Program-made: the position numbers and the translations under genes | Part shown: in pieces, positions 45,251 to 54,484 of the stretch | How positions within the stretch are numbered: position 1 is the first letter of the stretch | How the letters are laid out: the number at the start of each line of letters is the position of its first letter | The notes under the pieces: generated by a model | What the model was told of the DNA's origin: nothing | The model's database searches: none | What the model saw: only the letters and a program-made list of their open reading frames with translations | DNA from: Varibaculum timonense_A | GTDB lineage: Bacteria; Actinomycetota; Actinomycetes; Actinomycetales; Actinomycetaceae | Reading direction: 5' to 3' | Assembly: GCF_027694345.1 (NCBI RefSeq) | Contig: NZ_JAQEVU010000006.1 | Span: forward strand, 62,001-126,000 | DNA length: 64,000 nucleotides

Positions 45251-47251
45251 ATGGCGAATAAGAAAAAGAATAGTAACAAGCAATATTGGCTCAAATGGGG
45301 AATTCCGACGATTGTCGTGATTGCCGTGTTTTGGGTATTCTCGCAAGCCATGGCGCCCACAGTGGTCGATACCTCCGAGGGTATTGAGCTGTTAAAAGGC
45401 AAAACTGTGCAGCGGGCAGTGATTAATGATGGTACTCAGCAGGTAAAACTGACGCTCTCAAAGAAATACACCCCAAAGAATCTGGGACAGGATACGCAGA
45501 TATTCCCGCCAAGTGCCGCCAAAGAAGTTACTTTCACGTTTGTGCAGCCACAAGCAGAACAGATTAACAAACTGATTCAAGACTCTAACCTCAAAAAGGG
45601 CTATAACTCGATTTTCCCCACCGGTTCTTGGTGGTCAGCCCTAGCCCAGATGATGATTCCGCTGCTGCTTTTCTTTGCCTTGATTTGGTGGGCAATGTCC
45701 AGAATGCAGGGCGGCGGCATTATGGGGTTTGGTAAATCGAAGTTCAAGAAACTTGATGCCAGCGCCCCCAAGATTACCTTTGGTGATGTTGCGGGAGCCG
45801 ATGAAGCGGTAGAGGAATTACGAGAGATTCAAGAATTCCTGGCTAACCCGGCTAAGTTCCATAACCTGGGGGCTAGAATCCCCAAGGGCGTGCTGCTGTG
45901 TGGCCCTCCGGGAACCGGTAAAACCCTGCTAGCCAAAGCGGTAGCTGGGGAAGCTAAGGTACCATTCTTTACTCTCTCGGGTTCCGAATTCGTAGAAATG
46001 TTCGTGGGTGTGGGGGCTTCGCGGGTACGTGACCTATTTAGCCAAGCCAAAGAATCCGCCCCCGCAATCGTGTTTGTTGATGAAATTGATGCTGTTGGTC
46101 GTCACCGCGGTACCGGTATGGGTGGCGGGAATGATGAGCGCGAACAAACCCTAAACCAGCTGCTAGTAGAGATGGATGGGTTTGATGAAAACACTAACGT
46201 GATTTTGATAGCCGCCACCAACCGTCCCGATGTGCTAGACCCGGCGCTACTGCGTCCAGGACGTTTTGATCGGCAGATAAACGTAGATGCGCCCGACATC
46301 AAGGGGCGCAAAGCGATTTTGCAGGTGCACGCCAAAGGCAAACCAATGACCACAGATGTTGATTTGGGACAGGTTGCCAAACGCACTCCTGGTTTTACCG
46401 GTGCTGACCTGGAAAATGTGCTTAATGAAGCTGCGCTGCTGACTGCGCGTTCTAATGCCGATTTGATTGATATGCGAGCAGTTGATGAAGCTATCGACCG
46501 GGTGATTGCTGGGCCACAAAAACGCACTCGGGTAATGAACGATCACGACAAGCTGGTTACCGCTTATCACGAGGGCGGACACGCACTTTGTGCCGCTGCC
46601 TTGCGTTATACCGACCCGGTTACCAAGGTTACGATACTCCCGCGTGGGCGCGCCCTCGGCTACACCATGGTGATGCCCACTGAAGATCGCTATTCGCGCA
46701 CCCGCAACCAGCTGTTAGATGAATTGGTTTATGCCATGGGAGGGCGGGTAGCTGAAGAACTGGTGTTCCTTGACCCCTCTACCGGTGCGTCCAACGATAT
46801 TGAAAAGGCCACCGCTACTGCCCGTCGCCTCGTAACCGATTTTGGGATGTCCGATAAGGTAGGACCGGTAAAACTCGGGAAAGATGACAGTGAACCATTC
46901 TTGGGGCGTGACGGGATTTCTAGCCGAAACTATTCAGAAGCCGTAGCCAGTACCATTGATGAAGAAGTACGTAACTTCCTGGATAGTGCCAACCGCGAAG
47001 CCTGGGAGATTCTGACGCGAAACCGCAGTATCCTCGACGATTTAGCCGCCCGCCTAATCGAAAAAGAAACTTTGCTAGAAGAAGAGCTGACAGATATTTT
47101 TGCTCCGGTAACTAGGCAAGCCGAGCGAGAAATATGGTCATACGGCAAAGAAGGGGCTGTTCCCGGAGCTGTAATCGGACATCCGATTGCTGAACCTAGC
47201 GCCCCAAGCACCGCTCCGATTCCTAAAGACCTGGAAGTGGAAGGTAAATAA
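45251..47251 (+). CDS. ftsH: ATP-dependent zinc metalloprotease FtsH
   Basis: Membrane AAA+ protease of 666 residues. There are two membrane helices (about 14-33 and 125-146) around a small outer domain. The AAA module has Walker A GPPGTGKT near residue 218, Walker B VFVDEIDAVG and the second-region motif ATNRPDVLDPALLRPGRFD. The protease zinc motif HEGGH is near residue 440. The 156-bp gap before it (45095-45250) probably holds its promoter, though no consensus boxes stand out. Confidence 0.97.
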   Translation: MANKKKNSNKQYWLKWGIPTIVVIAVFWVFSQAMAPTVVDTSEGIELLKGKTVQRAVINDGTQQVKLTLSKKYTPKNLGQDTQIFPPSAAKEVTFTFVQPQAEQINKLIQDSNLKKGYNSIFPTGSWWSALAQMMIPLLLFFALIWWAMSRMQGGGIMGFGKSKFKKLDASAPKITFGDVAGADEAVEELREIQEFLANPAKFHNLGARIPKGVLLCGPPGTGKTLLAKAVAGEAKVPFFTLSGSEFVEMFVGVGASRVRDLFSQAKESAPAIVFVDEIDAVGRHRGTGMGGGNDEREQTLNQLLVEMDGFDENTNVILIAATNRPDVLDPALLRPGRFDRQINVDAPDIKGRKAILQVHAKGKPMTTDVDLGQVAKRTPGFTGADLENVLNEAALLTARSNADLIDMRAVDEAIDRVIAGPQKRTRVMNDHDKLVTAYHEGGHALCAAALRYTDPVTKVTILPRGRALGYTMVMPTEDRYSRTRNQLLDELVYAMGGRVAEELVFLDPSTGASNDIEKATATARRLVTDFGMSDKVGPVKLGKDDSEPFLGRDGISSRNYSEAVASTIDEEVRNFLDSANREAWEILTRNRSILDDLAARLIEKETLLEEELTDIFAPVTRQAEREIWSYGKEGAVPGAVIGHPIAEPSAPSTAPIPKDLEVEGK

Positions 47252-47254
47252 CTG

Positions 47255-47821
47255 GTGGGCTATAACCAAGAGGGGGTTGAAAAAGCGGTTCGCGACCTGC
47301 TAATCGCTATCGGGGAAGACCCTGACCGAGAAGGGTTACAGGAAACCCCTGCCCGCATGGGCAGAGCCTGGAAAGAAGCTGTTTCGGGGATGCTAACCGA
47401 TCCGGCACAGCCTTTAGAAAAACAGTTCCAGGTTGATGATGACGAATTGGTGATGGTGCGGGGAATCCCTTTCTACTCCCTATGCGAACATCACCTGTTA
47501 CCCTTTTTTGGGGTTGCACATGTGGCATATATTCCCCGTGATGGTCGCATAACCGGATTGTCGAAACTGGCACGAGTGGTCGAGGGTTTTTCTCATCGCT
47601 TGCAGGTGCAAGAGCGTCTAACCGCCCAGGTGGCGGATGCCTTAATGGAAAAGCTAAATCCTCGCGGGGTCGCAGTGGTAATCGAAGGGGAGCATCTATG
47701 TATGTCCATGCGGGGGATTAGAAAACCGGGGGCACGCACCACCACCTCGGCTCTACGTGGAATTATCCGTTCAGATTCACGTAGTAGAGCAGAAGTGCTC
47801 TCCCTGATTCGCGCAAACTGA
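47255..47821 (+). CDS. folE: GTP cyclohydrolase I
   Basis: First enzyme of folate synthesis (GTP to dihydroneopterin triphosphate). 188 residues from a GTG start 4 bp after ftsH. Zinc and active-site motifs: YSLCEHHLLPFFG near residues 72-84 and the C-terminal EHLCMSMRGIRKPGARTTTS. Complete for the family. Confidence 0.97.
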   Translation: MGYNQEGVEKAVRDLLIAIGEDPDREGLQETPARMGRAWKEAVSGMLTDPAQPLEKQFQVDDDELVMVRGIPFYSLCEHHLLPFFGVAHVAYIPRDGRITGLSKLARVVEGFSHRLQVQERLTAQVADALMEKLNPRGVAVVIEGEHLCMSMRGIRKPGARTTTSALRGIIRSDSRSRAEVLSLIRAN

Positions 47822-47919
47822 CTTTCCCCAGAGGACGCTCTCGGCTTAAAGAACCAGAAAAATCAGTTTCGACCTCCTAGTAAACACCAAGGGGCTTTAA
47901 TCACGGGTAGGCTAGAACT

Positions 47920-48804
47920 ATGCAGATTCTGGAGATTCCTGACCTCTTTACGCCCGGGCGCACCAAAGTCATGGGGGTTATCAACGTAACTCCAGATTCC
48001 TTTTCCGATGGTGGACAATGGTACGACCCTGATAAAGCAATCGCTCATGCCCTGGAGCTAGAAGCACAGGGGGCAGATATTCTCGACATAGGAGGGGAAT
48101 CCGCCCGTCCGGGGGCTAAAGCGATTAGTGCCAGCGAAGAGCAAGACCGGGTTCTGCCGGTGATTCGCGGGTATCGGCAACAATCCTCTCACCCGCTACC
48201 TATTTCTCTAGACACTGTAAATGCCTCCACTGCCCAGGCGGGAATAGCGCTCGGGGTGCAAATAATCAATGATGTTTCGGGCGGGGTGAAGGATTCGCAG
48301 ATGCTGGAAGTAGTGGCACAAAATAATGCCTACTATATTTGTCAGCATATGCGCGGTAACCCCAAAACTATGGATAGCCTGTGTGATTACGGAGGAGACG
48401 TTACCGGCAGGGTTTGTCAGGGTTTGACCAAGCGTGCTCACGCCTGCCAAGAGGCTGGGGTTAATATGCGCCGTCTCATTCTTGATCCGGGGCTGGGCTT
48501 TGCCAAAACTGCCAAACAGTCCTGGGAGCTGCTGGGAAATATCGATAGATTGCATCATCTAGGCTATCCGCTGCTTATCGGGGCTTCAAGGAAACGATTC
48601 TTAGACTTGGCGATACCTAAGATTTGTGACAGCCAGATTCCTGCCGGGGTGCAAGACGGAGCACTAAAACGCGAAGCAGCAACCACGGCAGTAAGTGCCC
48701 TGTGTGCAGCTAAAGGAATTTGGGCAGTGCGAGTACATAATGTTGCGGCTTCAGCCAGTGCGGTCGCAGCCGGCCAACTGTGGAGGGAAGTAAAATGTTG
48801 CTAA
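47920..48804 (+). CDS. folP: Dihydropteroate synthase
   Basis: Joins the pterin pyrophosphate to p-aminobenzoate. 294 residues. Signatures: VMGVINVTPDSFSDGG near residues 19-34 and ADILDIGGESARPGA near 55, with RLILDPGLGFAKT and SRKRF later. It overlaps the next gene (folBK) by 10 bp. Confidence 0.97.
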   Translation: MQILEIPDLFTPGRTKVMGVINVTPDSFSDGGQWYDPDKAIAHALELEAQGADILDIGGESARPGAKAISASEEQDRVLPVIRGYRQQSSHPLPISLDTVNASTAQAGIALGVQIINDVSGGVKDSQMLEVVAQNNAYYICQHMRGNPKTMDSLCDYGGDVTGRVCQGLTKRAHACQEAGVNMRRLILDPGLGFAKTAKQSWELLGNIDRLHHLGYPLLIGASRKRFLDLAIPKICDSQIPAGVQDGALKREAATTAVSALCAAKGIWAVRVHNVAASASAVAAGQLWREVKCC

Positions 48805-51041
48805 AACCCGACGAAATCACTGAACGTCTCCAGTATTTCGACCACATCAGCCTGGTCGGTATTAAGGAACGCGGTCTACACGGCGTGCTTGACCATGAGC
48901 GCCAGGATGGGCAACTTTTCTCAGTTGATGCTGATATTTACTTGGATATGCAGCCGGCAGGACGCAGCGACCACTTGGCAGATACGGTTGATTACTCGCA
49001 GGTCAGTGGCATTATTAGCCGTAACATTAGCGGTGAGCCCCAAGATTTACTAGAAAAAGTGGCTGCCCAAATCGCCGAGGAAACCCTAGCGCTTCCCAAT
49101 GTGCAGGCAGTTCGGATTTGTGTGCATAAACCAGACGCACCGCTGGGGGTAGAAAAAGAAGATGTCTCGGTAACCATCTGGCGAGGTTTAGATAACTTTA
49201 AACCCTATCTGCCGGAAGAGGTCGAAGATTCTCAGCCTGACACCGAGCTGCTAGACCTTAAAGAGATTTCCGCTGCCGCGCCCTCGCCAAATCAAGAAGA
49301 TATTATCCCGTTCGACCAGAATAACTCCGATACGTCAAATACCGATGGTACGCAGGAAGAAAATGACTCCGCCGAGCAGCCATCTAAGCAGGAAGATAGG
49401 ACTGGTGGGGGGCTAGATAGCCCCTTGGAACAGGTGCCTTCCTCGCCCCGGCAAGCAGTAATTGCCCTGGGGGGAAATATCGGAAATGTTTCCGACACTT
49501 TCCGGCAAGTAATATCGCAGCTATCGGCTGCGAGCGGGGTTGGGATTGTTGAAGTTTCACCGCTGGTGCGAACCAGTGCGGTACTCGCTGCTGGACAGGA
49601 AGAGCAGCCCGATTACCTAAATGCGGTAATAATTGTTTCAACCATGCTCTCACCTCTGGGTTTATTAGATTTATTGCAGGGTATCGAGGACGAGCATGGG
49701 CGGAAACGGACCGAGCGTTGGGCAGCGCGCACCCTTGATCTAGATATTATTGATTATCAAGGCGTGACCAGTGATGATGAACGTTTAGAGCTGCCGCATC
49801 CTCGTGCCGCCAAACGCGCCTTCGTGTTATTGCCCTGGTCGCTAATTGCTCCTACCGCCCAGCTTGCGGGCGCGGGAGAAGTGGTGGTTCTTGCTGACTA
49901 TGCCGCTGATCGTGACGGCGTTAAAGAGATTTACCCCAACTGGTTGGGCAGTGAGCATCCTCAAACAGAAGCAGGTTCCGGGGCGCTTCCCTTACCTCGC
50001 TGGTCAGCGCTTACTCGTCCTCCAGCAGCCCCCAGAGTTTTAGATGATGCGCGCGAGCTGCACCCCAGTGCAGAAATCCCGCAACTGGATTCGGAGGATG
50101 CTGCTGATTCGGATAAGGACGCGGTAACCTCCTCGCCGCTTCCCCCCATCCCCGCGGTTAGTAACGATTCATCGGCACTGCCCACTCCGGTCTCTTCGGA
50201 GCCGCTGCCGCGCCTAAATACTGAAATTCCCCAGCAACCAGTGATATTAGATGAGGGAATACCGGCAAAGAACGCTCCACAAGCCGATATTGCGGATATC
50301 AGTGCGGGGGAAGATTCTGTTTCTAAAGCACCCAATCCTCCTGATAACTGGGATAATTCCTCTCCAGTACAAGAAGTAAAGAAAAAGAGTATTTGGCAGC
50401 GGATAAAAGCGTTTTTTATTGGAGAAAAAACCGGCAGTGAACAGTATTTGAATGAGCTGCCACCAGCAGATGAAAGCAGCCTATCGCAGGATGCTGCGCA
50501 GCCGATATGGCAATCTGTTTCTCCCAGTTCCGCGCCTTGCCAGTTCTCAGGCGATGAACAGCTATCTTCAGTCCCAAATATCACTAAACCAGCAGAATGT
50601 CCGGAGGATTTGGAGGAAAACTCCTGGGAAAATGCCGTTCCTGCGCCTTTAATGGAAGAGGAGTGCAGATTAGAAAATCCTGCTGAAAGTGCTGTTCAGG
50701 GCGGTGATAGTCAGCCTAAGACTGTCGAAGATCAAAACCGGGAAGCCGGTAGCGATACCGAACAGGTTGAGGAAGAAGCAGAATACGGCAGTGGTCGTCA
50801 CGCCGGCAGACTGGTGACCGGTCCGATTCCCACATTGGAGAATCCGCCCCGCCCTGACAGTCTAGAAATTACAGAACAGGATTTATCTCGCGCTGATGAT
50901 AGCGACCCGCACGATACTCCTACAGTAGAGCGACGTTCGATTTTACGTCCTACCACTACCGGAGCAATTCCGATAGTGAAACCGGAAAACGATTCTACTG
51001 ATCAACCTACCGAGTTTCTTGACCCGGCAGATAGGGGATAG
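48795..51041 (+). CDS. Fused dihydroneopterin aldolase / HPPK with long disordered C-terminal tail
   Basis: 748 residues from ATG 48795, which follows GGAGGGAAG. Residues about 10-130 are FolB (ISLVGIKERGLHGVLDHER; Lys in ICVHKPDAPLG). Residues about 130-220 are an acidic linker. Residues about 220-370 are FolK (VIALGGNIGN; ARTLDLDIIDYQG). The remaining residues, about 380 to 748, are Pro/Ser/Glu/Asp-rich with no recognised domain except a basic amphipathic segment, KKKSIWQRIKAFFIG, near residue 530. Many Actinobacteria have fused or adjacent folB and folK, but this tail is much larger than either enzyme needs. The next gene encodes a small membrane protein (DUF3180). Confidence 0.9.
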   Translation: MLLKPDEITERLQYFDHISLVGIKERGLHGVLDHERQDGQLFSVDADIYLDMQPAGRSDHLADTVDYSQVSGIISRNISGEPQDLLEKVAAQIAEETLALPNVQAVRICVHKPDAPLGVEKEDVSVTIWRGLDNFKPYLPEEVEDSQPDTELLDLKEISAAAPSPNQEDIIPFDQNNSDTSNTDGTQEENDSAEQPSKQEDRTGGGLDSPLEQVPSSPRQAVIALGGNIGNVSDTFRQVISQLSAASGVGIVEVSPLVRTSAVLAAGQEEQPDYLNAVIIVSTMLSPLGLLDLLQGIEDEHGRKRTERWAARTLDLDIIDYQGVTSDDERLELPHPRAAKRAFVLLPWSLIAPTAQLAGAGEVVVLADYAADRDGVKEIYPNWLGSEHPQTEAGSGALPLPRWSALTRPPAAPRVLDDARELHPSAEIPQLDSEDAADSDKDAVTSSPLPPIPAVSNDSSALPTPVSSEPLPRLNTEIPQQPVILDEGIPAKNAPQADIADISAGEDSVSKAPNPPDNWDNSSPVQEVKKKSIWQRIKAFFIGEKTGSEQYLNELPPADESSLSQDAAQPIWQSVSPSSAPCQFSGDEQLSSVPNITKPAECPEDLEENSWENAVPAPLMEEECRLENPAESAVQGGDSQPKTVEDQNREAGSDTEQVEEEAEYGSGRHAGRLVTGPIPTLENPPRPDSLEITEQDLSRADDSDPHDTPTVERRSILRPTTTGAIPIVKPENDSTDQPTEFLDPADRG

Positions 51042-51047
51042 GCTCCT

Positions 51048-51542
51048 ATGAAACCGCTTAGCAGACTATCCCTACTGTTTCTAGGAGCGATTGCGCTAAT
51101 AGTCGGCTATTTTCTCAGTGATTTAGCGCTGAAAATGGGGGGAACTCCTTTACAGTTCAGCCCAGTTTTAACGGTTATTGTGTTTTGTGGCGCGATTGTT
51201 TTGGGGATTTTTGGACAGTCAGTTAAACGTTTACGAGAGGGAAAATCTTCTTGGATTCAGTTGGCAAAAGCACCCTTGGTGGCGTTGGTTGCCCAAGCAT
51301 CTGCGGTTTGGGCCTCCCTGTTTTTAGGCTATCTGCTGTCTCAACTGATTTTGGTGTTCCAGATACGTCATACCGAAATTGCGGGTTCTTTTGCCGCCCA
51401 GGTTATTGCGTTGGCATTGGCTAATGCTTTGCTGTTAATAGTCGCGTTACTTGTGGAATCCTGGTGCATGATTGATGATAGCGACGAGGGAAAGCCGGGT
51501 GGAAATAGCGCTCCGGGTGGTGCCAATCCGGTTTCTGCCTAA
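51048..51542 (+). CDS. DUF3180 membrane protein
   Basis: 164 residues with four predicted membrane helices (about 7-27, 37-57, 78-103, 118-140). Family and position (directly after folK, 6 bp) match the actinobacterial DUF3180 protein of unknown function. It has a short Gly/Pro-rich tail. Confidence 0.85.
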   Translation: MKPLSRLSLLFLGAIALIVGYFLSDLALKMGGTPLQFSPVLTVIVFCGAIVLGIFGQSVKRLREGKSSWIQLAKAPLVALVAQASAVWASLFLGYLLSQLILVFQIRHTEIAGSFAAQVIALALANALLLIVALLVESWCMIDDSDEGKPGGNSAPGGANPVSA

Positions 51543-51564
51543 GCACGTGCGGTAACCTGGTGGC

Positions 51565-52170
51565 ATGAATTTAGACCGTCGCCAGCGCCGTAATACTAAT
51601 GGGCGCCCCTCGCAAGCAACATTTTGGGTGCGCCGGGTAGTCGCCCTTTTAATCCTGGCAATATTAGTTGCCTTAGTGGTTTTCGTTGTTCGTTTTGCCT
51701 GGGCATGGATGCAGGCGGCGGATGATACTCAGCAGCGTGCCCAAGCGGAGCAAACGACGAAAGAGCTGGTAACCCAACCTACTACTTGCGATATGAATAA
51801 CATTGCATATAAGTTACAGCCAGAAAAAGCAGAGAATCAGGTTGGCTCCCCAGTCAATTTCAAGATAGTTTTACGTAACACTAAAGGCGATCAACCCTGC
51901 ACCATGAATGGAGCTTCAGACAAGGTGGGGGTAAAAATTGTTACCGGTCAAGATACGGTTTGGCAATCTTGGAAATGCCAAGGTAGCGCGCAGGAACAGC
52001 CATTGTTGCTGGGAACTGCCGTGGAATATAACAGTACTTTAACTTGGGATGGCAAAGTCAGGAATGGCTGCGATAAGGGCGATTTAGCGCAAGCGGGAAC
52101 CTATCAGGCGATTCCCGTCCTTAACGATAAAGAAATAACCGAAGCTAAAGCAGTCTTTACCTTGAAGTAG
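51565..52170 (+). CDS. Conserved hypothetical membrane-anchored protein
   Basis: 201 residues: a basic N-terminus, one membrane helix near residues 25-48, then an extracellular beta-rich domain of about 140 residues with Cys at CDMNN, PCTMNG, KCQGS and GCDKGD, likely in two disulfides. I do not recognise a named family, though it resembles small Ig-like or DUF4232-like secreted domains. It follows DUF3180 after 22 bp and overlaps the convergent radA gene by 14 bp. Confidence 0.7.
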   Translation: MNLDRRQRRNTNGRPSQATFWVRRVVALLILAILVALVVFVVRFAWAWMQAADDTQQRAQAEQTTKELVTQPTTCDMNNIAYKLQPEKAENQVGSPVNFKIVLRNTKGDQPCTMNGASDKVGVKIVTGQDTVWQSWKCQGSAQEQPLLLGTAVEYNSTLTWDGKVRNGCDKGDLAQAGTYQAIPVLNDKEITEAKAVFTLK

Positions 52171-53557
52171 TTCCCTCCGCTGGGAGGGCGGTCATAACTG
52201 CTTCTGCCAGGTTGGTTACCGGATGTAGGGTCATTCCCTTGGGTGCGGAAACTTCCTCGGCTCCTATGCGAGGTATTAGGGCATGGCTAAAACCTAGCCG
52301 CGCTGCCTCGGATAATCTCCTCCCGCACCCTACTGTGGCGCGGATTTCCCCTGTCAGGGACACTTCTCCGATAGCCACCATTTTCTCTAGGGGAGGACGC
52401 GACTGGGCGGCGCTGGTAATCGCTAACGCCACCGCCAAATCAACTGCCGGTTCACTGGTTTTTGCTCCCCCTACGGTAGAAACATACACATCACAGTTGG
52501 ATAGTGCCAGGCGTAAGCGAGACTGTAATACCGCGAGGGTCATTGCTACTCGCGAGTATTCTAGTCCCGAGGTGGTACGCCGAGCCGACCCTCCCGAGAC
52601 TAGCGGGGAAACCAGGGCTTGAATCTCGGTAGGCATAGGGCGTCGCCCTTCTAAAGTCACGGTCACGCAAGTACCAGGTACCCGTGAGGAGGTTTGTGAA
52701 AGAAATAGTCCCGAAGGGTCTTCTAACCCAATAATTCCTCGTTCAACCAGTTCAAAACAGCCAACTTCATCGGTGGCGCCATAGCGATTCTTTACCGCTC
52801 GCAGTAGTCGTAAACGGGTGTGGCGATCGCCTTCAAATTGGGTTACGACATCAACTAAATGTTCGAGGACGCGCGGCCCGGCGATTCCACCGGATTTGGT
52901 TACGTGTCCTACCAGCAGAATCGGGATTCCGCGACTCTTTGCTACCTCTATTAGCGCTTGACAGACGGCGCGCACCTGAGTGACATTCCCGGCTTGCCCG
53001 CTGACCTGGGCAGAAGCAATTGTTTGTACCGAATCTACGATTACTAGGGCAGGAGAACATTGATCAATATGCCCTAAAACGTTTTCTAGTTCTGTTTCCG
53101 CAGCTAACAGTAGATTGTCAGCGAGAGCATCAATCCGCTGGGCTCGCAGACGGACTTGGGCTGCCGATTCTTCCCCGGTTATATATAGAACTGATTTGTT
53201 TTTCCAAAAAGAGCCAACTTTTCCAGCTACATCTAGCAACAGGGTTGATTTACCAACCCCCGGTTCACCTGCTAGTAACACCACGGATCCTGCCACCAGA
53301 CCGCCGCCCAGCACCCGGTCAAGTTCCCCAATTCCGGTGGGGATAAATCTAGCGTCAGCAATATCAACTTCACGGATTGGAAGGGCTTTAGTGAGAGGTG
53401 TTTTGCCTGCAATTTTACCGGGTTGGGTGTTGGCAGTTTCTAAGGGTACGGTTTCTTCTAAAGTTCCCCAAGCCTTACAGTTGCGGCATTGTCCCAACCA
53501 TTTGCTGGATTGCCAGCCACATTCGGAGCATTGATAGCTAGTTTTTACCTTGGCCAT
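52157..53557 (-). CDS. radA: DNA repair protein RadA
   Basis: 466-residue RecA-like branch-migration ATPase. It has an N-terminal C4 zinc finger (CSECGWQSSKWLGQCRNC), Walker A GEPGVGKST near residue 99, the RadA-specific KNRYG motif near 256, and a C-terminal Lon-protease-like domain (AVDLAVALAITSA). It is divergent from trkA across a 100-bp gap that contains ACAAC-G-GTTGT. Confidence 0.97.
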   Translation of the reverse strand: MAKVKTSYQCSECGWQSSKWLGQCRNCKAWGTLEETVPLETANTQPGKIAGKTPLTKALPIREVDIADARFIPTGIGELDRVLGGGLVAGSVVLLAGEPGVGKSTLLLDVAGKVGSFWKNKSVLYITGEESAAQVRLRAQRIDALADNLLLAAETELENVLGHIDQCSPALVIVDSVQTIASAQVSGQAGNVTQVRAVCQALIEVAKSRGIPILLVGHVTKSGGIAGPRVLEHLVDVVTQFEGDRHTRLRLLRAVKNRYGATDEVGCFELVERGIIGLEDPSGLFLSQTSSRVPGTCVTVTLEGRRPMPTEIQALVSPLVSGGSARRTTSGLEYSRVAMTLAVLQSRLRLALSNCDVYVSTVGGAKTSEPAVDLAVALAITSAAQSRPPLEKMVAIGEVSLTGEIRATVGCGRRLSEAARLGFSHALIPRIGAEEVSAPKGMTLHPVTNLAEAVMTALPAEGTTSR

Positions 53558-53657
53558 GCTTTAACTCTAGCGCGGGTGTCCTAACAACGGTTGTTGCGCG
53601 GTAGGCTGGAAGCATATGGCGTAACTATCTACGTCTGGGAACATAAGGAGGACGTAT

Positions 53658-54326
53658 ATGGCTAAGCGGGATTCCGGCACTTCTGGAGTGCTCGTTATTG
53701 GTCTGGGACGTTTCGGATCGGCAGTGGCGGCATCTTTAGACAGTCTGGATCGTGAGGTTTTAGCTGTAGAGAAGTCCCCGCGGATTGTTACCCAATGGCA
53801 GTCGCGACTTCCGGTAGTTCAAGCTGACGCTACCAGTGCGGAGGCGCTCGAACAATTGGGGGCGACTGATTTTCAAGCCGCAGTGGTGGGGGTAGGAACC
53901 GCCTTGGAAGCATCGGTGCTTATCACCGCTAATCTGGTGGATTTGGGGATTGCTTCGATTTGGGCGAAAGCCACTTCGCTAGAGCATGGCTCTATTTTGA
54001 AGCGGATTGGGGCTCACCATGTGGTTTATCCGGAATATGATGCCGGTGTGCGTACTGCTCACTTGGTGGGTGGCAAGATGCTGGACTATATCGAGATGGA
54101 TCGTAAGGGCTTCTCGGTGGTGAAAATGCGTCCTCCTAAGGTTTGTCATGGTTTTACTTTGGAGGAGTTGGATTTGCGTTCGAAGTATGGGGTTACGGTG
54201 ATTGGGGTACTGTCTGCGGGACAGCCATTTGAGTACGCCTCTCCGCAGTCTCGTATTGATGCCAATGACATTATTATTGTGTCCGGTGATGCTGAACTTT
54301 TGGAGCAGTTCGCGCAGATGCCTTAG
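53658..54326 (+). CDS. Potassium uptake regulatory subunit (TrkA/KtrA type)
   Basis: Cytoplasmic RCK protein of 222 residues that gates a Trk/Ktr K+ channel. The N-terminal Rossmann loop reads VIGLGRFGSAVA near residues 14-25, with the usual acid at VLAVE. A C-terminal RCK_C domain follows from about 140. AAGGAGG precedes the ATG. The membrane partner lies next to it but in convergent orientation. Confidence 0.93.
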   Translation: MAKRDSGTSGVLVIGLGRFGSAVAASLDSLDREVLAVEKSPRIVTQWQSRLPVVQADATSAEALEQLGATDFQAAVVGVGTALEASVLITANLVDLGIASIWAKATSLEHGSILKRIGAHHVVYPEYDAGVRTAHLVGGKMLDYIEMDRKGFSVVKMRPPKVCHGFTLEELDLRSKYGVTVIGVLSAGQPFEYASPQSRIDANDIIIVSGDAELLEQFAQMP

Positions 54327-54484
54327 CCTGCTTTTTGTCAGGATTTTGATTTAGGAATTTACGAGGACGAGACGAGGATTGTTCTTAGCGCCTACTTTCT
54401 CTTTGTGGCAGCTCTAACGGGTGTTGCTGTTTTAAGGTCAGTTTTCGCTAGATTTTTGGGTATTAACCTAGATTTTTGCCTGGA

